DNA of 10,207 bases from DATLSM01 sp049585815. GTDB taxonomy: Bacteria > Actinomycetota > Thermoleophilia > Solirubrobacterales > 70-9. The translations under genes were made by a program, and so were the position numbers. The stretch lies in contig JBAVAR010000146.1 of assembly GCA_049585815.1 (NCBI GenBank), positions 1-10,207 of the forward strand, in the 5' to 3' direction. Numbering within the stretch: the stretch's first letter is position 1; each line of letters starts with the position of its first letter. Below, piece after piece: positions 5,973 through 10,207 of the stretch. The notes below the pieces were generated by a model, which worked only from the letters and a program-made list of their open reading frames with translations, was not told where the DNA came from and made no database searches.

Positions 5973-6728
5973 ATGAAGAGGGCCCTGATCGCGACGGTCC
6001 TGGCCATGTTCGTCATGGTGGGAACCGCGGCCGCGGCCCGGGTTGTCTCAGAAGGGATCATCATCGTCGCCAACGGCAGCTTCACGCCGAACGTGCTCCC
6101 CAGAACACACGACGCTCCGATTGCCCTCTCAGCCAGCGTGAAGATCTCCACCGTCTCTGGAGCACCGCCGCCGCCGCTACAGACCGTGACTCTGGAATTC
6201 GACCGCCACGGTTCGCTGCAGACCACCGGGCTGCGGGAGTGCACCAGCGAGGAGCTTCAATCAACAACCGTCGCTGAGGCGCGAGAGATCTGTGCCAAAG
6301 CCATCGTCGGGGAGGGCGAAGCCCAGGCGATCATCAATCTCTCCGAAGGTCAGTCAACCCCGATCTCATTGCCGATCACGCTCTTCAACGGCCCGACGGT
6401 CGGTGGCGATCCAAGCATCCTTGCTCATGCCTATCTCTCGATCCCAGTCCCCACCACATATGTCGTCCCGATCGTGATCGAACCGATCCACAACGGCGTC
6501 TACGTCTACCGCACCCAGGTGACGATTCCCCAGATCGCTGGCGGTAGCGCCACCCCAATCTCTGGCCACTTCACGATCGGCCGCAGATGGACCTACATGG
6601 GCCACCACTACAGCTATGTCAGCGCCCGCTGCGAAGTTGGCTTTCTCCAGGTGCACGGCCAACTCACCTTCGCCAACGGCTACCTCCTCAGCGGAACTCT
6701 TTTTGAGCCATGTACCGCGCGCGGCTGA
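5973..6728 (+). CDS. Exported protein of unknown function, cysteine-containing
   Basis: A 251-residue protein with a Sec signal peptide: MKR, a hydrophobic core and an alanine-rich cleavage region ending near residue 22. The mature part is beta-rich (alternating V, I, T, S) and contains four cysteines (ECTSEE, EICAKA, ARCEV, EPCTA), enough for two disulfides. A PPPP tract lies at about residue 65. Phrases such as PRTHDAPIAL, FDRHGSLQTTGL and the C-terminal FTIGRRWTYMGHHYSYVSA fit an unnamed secreted family that I recall from Thermoleophilia. ATG 5973 is chosen over GTG 5970 because TGAGG (5962-5966) is then six bases away; that site overlaps the tetR stop, implying translational coupling. Confidence 0.75.
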   Translation: MKRALIATVLAMFVMVGTAAAARVVSEGIIIVANGSFTPNVLPRTHDAPIALSASVKISTVSGAPPPPLQTVTLEFDRHGSLQTTGLRECTSEELQSTTVAEAREICAKAIVGEGEAQAIINLSEGQSTPISLPITLFNGPTVGGDPSILAHAYLSIPVPTTYVVPIVIEPIHNGVYVYRTQVTIPQIAGGSATPISGHFTIGRRWTYMGHHYSYVSARCEVGFLQVHGQLTFANGYLLSGTLFEPCTARG

Positions 6729-6762
6729 GCAAAAGCTTGCTTTCGGCGGCGAGCGCCTGGAG

Positions 6763-7356
6763 ATGAGGTTGCTCACCGTTCCCGAGTCCCCAACTGACCT
6801 CACCAAGAGCGGTGAAGATCTGGTGCGCAGCGCCTCGCCTTCCCCCGCCGGGCCGATCGAGCCCGATGAGGCAGCCGACCTTCCCAGGCCCCCTGTCGTG
6901 GTCCTGCCCCGCACGGTCCAGATGCTGCGCTTCAATCAGCGCCAGATCGAGTTCGTATTCGGCGCCCGCCGCCGCCTCGGCGAGGTCTTCCGCATGCGGA
7001 CCGCAATGCCCGGCGGCCCGGTCATCACCAGCCACCCTGACCACGTTCGCTCGCTCTTCACCGCCAAGCCCGAGCTCGCGCCCTCGCTGACCGGTGAGTC
7101 GCCGCTGCGGCCGATCCTTGGCACCGCCTCGGTCCTGACCTCGGTTGGTCCACGCCACATGCGCCAGCGCAAGCTGCTCTTGCCGCCCTTCCACGGTGAG
7201 GCGATCGAGCGCTACACCGAGATGATCCTCGCAGCGACCGAACGCGAGATCGACCGCTGGCCGCTGCACCGCCCCTTCGCCTTGGCGCCGCGCATGCAGG
7301 CGATCACCCTCGACGTGATCATGAAGGAGATTCTGGGCAAACAGCTGGGGCTGTAG
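6763..7356 (+). pseudogene. Cytochrome P450, N-terminal fragment cut by an integrated element
   Basis: About 197 residues that match the first 40-45% of a bacterial P450: FGARRRLGEVFRMRTA (66-81), VITSHPDHVRSLF (87-99), the helix-C region HMRQRKLLLPPFHGE (132-146), and RMQAITLDVIMKEILG (177-192). After Gly192 the similarity stops and five unrelated residues precede TAG (7354-7356). The I-helix acid-Thr pair, the ExxR motif and the heme-ligand cysteine are all absent, so the product cannot bind heme. The break coincides with the start of an integrase-bearing element, so the 3' part should lie beyond that element. The start is uncertain: ATG 6763 has GGAG directly against it, whereas TTG 6769 has the same GGAG at six bases. 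It was probably co-transcribed with tetR and the exported protein. Confidence 0.85.
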
Positions 7357-8525
7357 GGATTAGCAGGGGTTTTCTGCCCCTTCTCCCCCGCCTCCGAGTC
7401 AGGCGGACACAAAACGGACACATCGCGCCGCGCCTGGGCGATCTGATCCTCGGCGGATACGCGCTCTGCGATGTCGAACTCATCGAAGACGTGTGCATAG
7501 ACGTCGAGAGCCATCGTCGGTGAGTGACCGGCCTGCCGCGCGACCTCAACCACGCTGCGCCCTTCATGGATCAGCAGCGAGACAAAGCTGTGGCGAAGGT
7601 CGTAGGGACGAGCACCCTCCAGACCAACGGCGCGACAGGCAGGCTGCCAGGCATCCCGGTGCCAGGTCTGCCAGGCGGGGTCGTTCCAGACCCCGCCTGA
7701 GCCGTTCGGGAACAGGAGCGTGTCGTCGTCGGGACGACCGCGCAGGAGCCGCAGCTCCGCGAAGTCACGAGCAAGCGGCGCAAGCAGGCGAACGGTGCGC
7801 GCCTGCCCCGTCTTGGTCTGCTTGACCCCGCCCTGCCCATCGGCAGCCTTCTCCACGAGCAGCGTGCGCTCGCGCACATCACCCCAGCGCAAAACCTGCG
7901 CCTCCTGAGGCCGCAGACCGGCATAGGCAAGTAGGCCGATCAAAGTGGCGTCCCGCGCGCCGTGCTTGCGCCTCTTTGCGGCAACGGTCCGTAGCCGCTC
8001 GACGGCGATGGGCGGCAGCGGTCGGACCTCACGGTGGCGTCGCACCTTCGGCTTCTGCACGCTCTTGACCGGGTTGTGGCCGATCCGCCGCCACTCGACT
8101 GCCCGCCGCATGATGCCCTGGAGAAGCGCCAGCGCTCGATAGATCGTCGGCTGCCCCACCCCATCGGCTTCCAGTTCCGCCCGAAAGCGCTCAATCACTT
8201 CCGGCGTGATCGAGTTGAGGCGCATCGACCCGAGCCGTGGCAGCACGTGCCGATCCCACAGGCCCGCATAGCTGCGAAGAGTCCGCGCCGCGAGATTCGG
8301 AGCGGCGTAGAGCTTCCACCACTCCTGCGCGAACTCAGCGAGCGCCTGCCGCCCTCCAGTGAGCAGATCCAAGTCGCCGGTTCGCTTCCGTCGGACCACC
8401 TCGGCCTCGAACGCATCGGCGTCGCGCTTCCGGCCGACCACCTTCGAGCGAGCCCGGCCCTGCTCGTCGCGCCAGCGCACCCGCCAGACGACCCCGCCCT
8501 TCCGCTCGACCCGCTCGACGCTCAC
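7212..8525 (-). CDS. int: Tyrosine recombinase / phage-type integrase
   Basis: A 437-residue site-specific recombinase. An arm-binding N-terminal region (about 1-60) contains GVVWRVRWRDEQGRARSK. The SAM-like core-binding domain follows (about 62-160), then the catalytic domain. Active-site residues are Arg205 (AGLRPQE), Lys238 (QTKTGQARTV), Arg311 (YDLRHSF), His334 (GHSP) and nucleophile Tyr343 (LDVYAHVF). The first His of the HxxR box is Tyr308. The GTG start at 8525 is chosen because AGGAGG (8532-8537 on the plus strand) stands six bases before it; upstream ATGs at 8555 and 8567 overlap the excisionase gene. The last roughly 40 codons (below 7339) are read from host P450 antisense sequence, so the C-terminus is a product of integration. 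It is expected to integrate and, with the excisionase, excise the element. Confidence 0.92.
   Translation of the reverse strand: MSVERVERKGGVVWRVRWRDEQGRARSKVVGRKRDADAFEAEVVRRKRTGDLDLLTGGRQALAEFAQEWWKLYAAPNLAARTLRSYAGLWDRHVLPRLGSMRLNSITPEVIERFRAELEADGVGQPTIYRALALLQGIMRRAVEWRRIGHNPVKSVQKPKVRRHREVRPLPPIAVERLRTVAAKRRKHGARDATLIGLLAYAGLRPQEAQVLRWGDVRERTLLVEKAADGQGGVKQTKTGQARTVRLLAPLARDFAELRLLRGRPDDDTLLFPNGSGGVWNDPAWQTWHRDAWQPACRAVGLEGARPYDLRHSFVSLLIHEGRSVVEVARQAGHSPTMALDVYAHVFDEFDIAERVSAEDQIAQARRDVSVLCPPDSEAGEKGQKTPANPYSPSCLPRISFMITSRVIACMRGAKAKGRCSGQRSISRSVAARIISV
7321..7354. other. Candidate left attachment site (attL)
   Basis: The change from P450 code to non-P450 code falls at about 7338/7339. 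Directly on it lies a 5-bp inverted repeat ACAGC-tggg-GCTGT (7341-7354), the kind of symmetry recognised by tyrosine recombinases. The core should be shared with the right end, which is not in the window, so the exact limits are unknown. No tRNA gene is present at the junction. Confidence 0.45.
7404..7422. repeat. Direct repeat CGGACACA, 11-bp period
   Basis: CGGACACA occurs at 7404-7411 and 7415-7422, separated by AAA. One helical turn of spacing, about 60 bp inside the presumed attachment site, would suit arm-type sites of the integrase. The repeats also lie within the 3' part of the integrase coding frame. Confidence 0.35.
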
Positions 8526-8531
8526 CGTCGG

Positions 8532-8537
8532 CCTCCT
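8532..8537 (-). promoter_or_regulatory. Shine-Dalgarno that decides the integrase start
   Basis: AGGAGG on the minus strand, six bases before GTG 8525. It overlaps the stop codon of the excisionase gene (8536-8538), suggesting that integrase translation is coupled to it. Confidence 0.75.
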
Positions 8538-8823
8538 AGCCTTTCCCAGCGTCATCGAGCATGGCACGCAAGCTACCGCGCGGGCCGCAGCTTGTGGATC
8601 GGCGAGTCCGCTTCAGCTGGCGAGACTCCGGTGAGAGTTCCGCTTCGCCGATCCAGCGCTCCAGCTCCGTCGGTTGAACGCGAAGCCGATGGCAGAGTCG
8701 CGCCGCCCGCAGCTCACCTCGTGCGATGGCTCTGTAGACAGCTCGACGAGAGAGACCACAGGCACGAGCAATGTCCTCTGGTGAGAGCAGCCGCCCGAAT
8801 TGGTTGTCTGAATCGTCGTGCAT
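8536..8823 (-). CDS. Excisionase-family DNA-binding protein (MerR-like winged HTH)
   Basis: A 95-residue protein with a compact HTH at about residues 11-58: RLLSPEDIARACGLSRRAVY, then RAIARGELRAARL, then a Leu-Arg-Val beta element and TELERWIG. This is the HTH_17/excisionase pattern; such proteins bend attachment-site DNA and bias integrase toward excision. The C-terminal 30 residues are polar, basic and not recognised. The start at ATG 8823 (AGAGG only two bases upstream) is uncertain, since the frame is open further to 8913; that extension (MARLRRAVGRRMDAG and on) looks non-coding. The stop overlaps the integrase ribosome-binding site, so the two genes form an operon. Confidence 0.8.
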   Translation of the reverse strand: MHDDSDNQFGRLLSPEDIARACGLSRRAVYRAIARGELRAARLCHRLRVQPTELERWIGEAELSPESRQLKRTRRSTSCGPRGSLRAMLDDAGKG

Positions 8824-9213
8824 TTCCTCTGCATCGGTTGTCCAGAAGAGACGAGAAATGCATCGCCTGCCGGCGTCCATACGGCGGCCAACCGCACGGC
8901 GAAGCCGTGCCAAAATCGGCCGCTGGACGCCCGGCGGACAAGAGCCGCCCAGGCACGGAATCGGAGGGTTCGTAGTGTGTCGGGGATCGAGGTTGGGGTC
9001 GTTGGCCTCTGATGGTTGCCCTCCCCATCCTCGGACTTCTTTTGCTCGCTCATGGCTACCTGGACCTTTTGCCTCGCCTGTCGGGAAGCTCTGTGTATGG
9101 CCTTGTCGATGTCATGGGACCTGGGCAGGCATTCGGACAAGCTTGACGCCGAATCGCGAACTGCTCCATCAAGCTCACGGAGCCTCCTAGGAGAGCAGGC
9201 CGCTTAGCTCGAC
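8824..9213. other. Divergent control region between the excisionase gene and the ATPase remnant
   Basis: About 390 bases with no convincing gene; frames here look random in composition. It holds a GC-rich hairpin at 8894-8910 and a 10-bp palindrome CTCCTAGGAG at 9184-9193. It should contain the promoter of the excisionase-integrase pair, but no clear -35/-10 pair was found on the minus strand. Confidence 0.45.
8894..8910. repeat. Perfect 7-bp hairpin with GAA loop
   Basis: GCACGGC-gaa-GCCGTGC. It lies 71 bp upstream of the excisionase start. No T-run follows on either strand in the right place, so it is not a typical terminator. It may be an operator for the element's control or a structural site. 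Confidence 0.6.
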
Positions 9214-9258
9214 ATGTCCCTCATTTTGTCCCTGGTTGGCTTTAGTCTGACTTCGATG

Positions 9259-10082
9259 ATGAACACGGACCTCAAAGGCGCCTACCACGCCGAGGGCGTT
9301 GACAACCTTCTGGTAGCACTTGAGGAAGCTACCCGTGCGACGCCAGATGGGGGCCGGCGGAGTTTGTTCCCCCGGCGGGAGGCGAGCTAGAGCAAGTAAA
9401 AGCCCGATTTCATCACCTCATCTTCGGTCGCCGGGGCTCGGGGAAGACGAGCCTTCTCCGCCATCTAGAAAGCGAACTCCGTACCGAAGGCCGACCGACC
9501 GTCTGGATCGACCAGGAGCTCTTCATGGAGCTCTCTTTTCCCGATGTCCTTGTCAGTTCGGTCCTTGAGGTCATGCGAGCAGTTCGTGATCTCCACGCCT
9601 CTGGCGACTTACCCCAAAAAGAATCGTGGCTCAGGAAGCTCTTCTCCCGGAAGCCCCGGACCCCAGAGCAGCAGACACTAGACGCGCTTGATCGGGCCGT
9701 GGCGAACCTTGAGACGCTTCGACATCTGCCTAATGATCGAGAGATCGAGTGGTCTCGGACTACCGGCACGGGTAATGCGCTGGACGTGATTGGGGAGGTG
9801 CGTGCAGCAGGCGTTGGTCAAGGAACTATCAAAGCAGGCAAAACCTCGTCTGCGTCTGTGACCTCCACTGAGACCGTGATTAGCTCAAAGGAGGAGTACC
9901 TGGAGCGCAGCCTGACCGATTTCAGGAGTCTCATCGGCGGCGAACCCAAGCGCGGAGGCTTTGTCTTTCTCGACGAGTTCTACCGCGTCAAACGTCCTGA
10001 TCAGCCTCGGGTTCTGGGATATATGCATCGGCTGACGAAGGACACAGGCTTATGGCTGAAGATCGCGAGCGTTCGATACTGA
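9259..10082 (+). pseudogene. P-loop ATPase with one frameshift and a short C-terminus
   Basis: From ATG 9259 (or in-frame ATGs 9256 and 9214) the frame reads MNTDLKGAYHAEGVDNLLVA and on to ATPDGG, then ends. The continuation is in another frame: PAEFVPPAGGELEQ, then HHLIFGRRGSGKTSLLRHLE with a Walker A motif, a middle region of about 130 residues, then GGFVFLDEFYRVKRPDQP with a Walker B-like FVFLDE, and LWLKIASVRY before TGA at 10080-10082. Adding one G to the five-G run at 9349-9353 joins the halves exactly. STAND/AAA-type ATPases normally continue well beyond the LWLK strand, so about half of the domain and all downstream modules appear lost. Such ATPases occur in defence and toxin modules; that is context, not proof. 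No Shine-Dalgarno is visible at any candidate start. Confidence 0.7.
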
Positions 10083-10190
10083 GGTTGTCCGAGACCTCGT
10101 AGAACTTTGAACGGCGGTCCTCCCGCCCCGTCCGCTGCCATCGGCAGCGTGCTGGGCGAGTGAAGTCCATCCGAGACAGGAGGATCCGCC
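10083..10190. other. Short intergenic region with a hairpin
   Basis: CGCTGCC-atc-GGCAGCG (10133-10149) is a perfect 7-bp stem with a three-base loop, lying between the ATPase remnant and the next start. No T-tract follows, so termination is uncertain. Confidence 0.4.
10178..10183 (+). promoter_or_regulatory. Shine-Dalgarno of the gene at the window edge
   Basis: AGGAGG lies seven bases before the ATG at 10191, ideal spacing. It supports a real gene start there. Confidence 0.7.
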
Positions 10191-10207
10191 ATGAAGAAGG
10201 TACCCGC
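10191..10207 (+). CDS. Start of a gene running off the window (partial)
   Basis: Only MKKVP and part of the next codon are present, so the product cannot be named. The call rests on the perfect AGGAGG seven bases upstream and the lysine-rich opening. It belongs to the integrated element if the right boundary lies further on. Confidence 0.5.

Larger units (their letters stand above)
7339..10207. mobile_element. Integrated genetic element, left part only
   Basis: The left boundary is inferred from where P450 similarity ends (after 7338). The module then reads integrase, excisionase-type HTH protein, damaged P-loop ATPase and the start of a further gene, a usual arrangement for a prophage remnant or integrative element with int nearest the attachment site. 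No phage structural, conjugation or replication gene is visible, so the type of element is undetermined. The right boundary is outside the window. Confidence 0.7.

Noticed and set aside
6366..6935. 189-residue minus-strand frame opposite the exported protein
   Set aside because: Antisense shadow of a coding sequence with a clear signal peptide and of the P450 N-terminus.
7321..7400. tRNA gene as integration target
   Set aside because: No cloverleaf arms or TTC loop are present at the junction; the left flank is clearly P450 coding sequence.
8034..8975. 313-residue plus-strand frame opposite the integrase
   Set aside because: It is the antisense of clearly recognised integrase and excisionase genes and is rich in Arg, Pro and Ala, as expected for a high-GC shadow.
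8613..9140. 175-residue minus-strand frame overlapping the excisionase gene
   Set aside because: It overlaps a recognised HTH gene in another frame over most of that gene, has no family resemblance, and its composition looks like a shadow.
10133..10149. Rho-independent terminator
   Set aside because: The stem is good but no T-run follows on either strand.
10191..10200. ATGAAGAAGG as a right-end copy of the P450 sequence ATGAAGGAGA at 7321
   Set aside because: Only 8 of 10 bases match, no P450 coding sequence follows, and a Shine-Dalgarno shows it is an ordinary gene start.

Overview
The window is high-GC DNA that looks like accessory sequence from an actinobacterial chromosome. Several proteins resemble families I associate with soil Thermoleophilia (Solirubrobacterales): the exported 251-residue protein beside a P450, the TetR-P450 pairing, the 3-TM protein ending WFFGFAGSPLP, and a lectin-like tail ending YYCVYPLVR. 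That placement rests on memory of families, not on a search.

Layout. (a) 1-123 looks like the right end of an IS21-type insertion sequence, with two 24-bp tandem terminal repeats; it abuts and probably truncates a small 2-TM membrane protein gene (119-553, minus). (b) 913-3632 holds a tail-to-tail pair: a SAMHD1-like HD phosphohydrolase (plus) and an ImmA/IrrE-like HEXXH metallopeptidase (minus), with 11 bp between their stop codons. (c) 3633-3896 is intergenic and carries a perfect actinobacterial-type LexA/SOS box, followed by a 72-residue protein with a strong Shine-Dalgarno. (d) 4151-4488 is a decayed lectin-like tail with one frameshift. (e) 4706-5194 (minus) is a 3-TM protein, divergent from a probable operon tetR (5290-5964), exported protein (5973-6728) and cytochrome P450 (6763 onward).

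(f) The P450 is cut off after about 190 residues at the junction with an integrated element. The element starts near 7339 and contains a tyrosine recombinase (7212-8525, minus) and an excisionase-type HTH protein (8536-8823, minus). Further right are a P-loop ATPase with one frameshift and a short C-terminus (9259-10082, plus) and the start of another gene (10191 onward). The integrase frame runs through the presumed left attachment site and ends inside the antisense of the host P450. The right end of the element and the rest of the P450 lie outside the window.

Two parts deserve most attention. One is the dNTPase-like HD protein with its metallopeptidase partner and the SOS-like box, which would suit a damage- or phage-responsive module. 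The other is integration into a P450 coding sequence rather than a tRNA gene. Two single-base frameshifts, one in a homopolymer and one at a two-base run, should be checked against reads before the genes are called dead.
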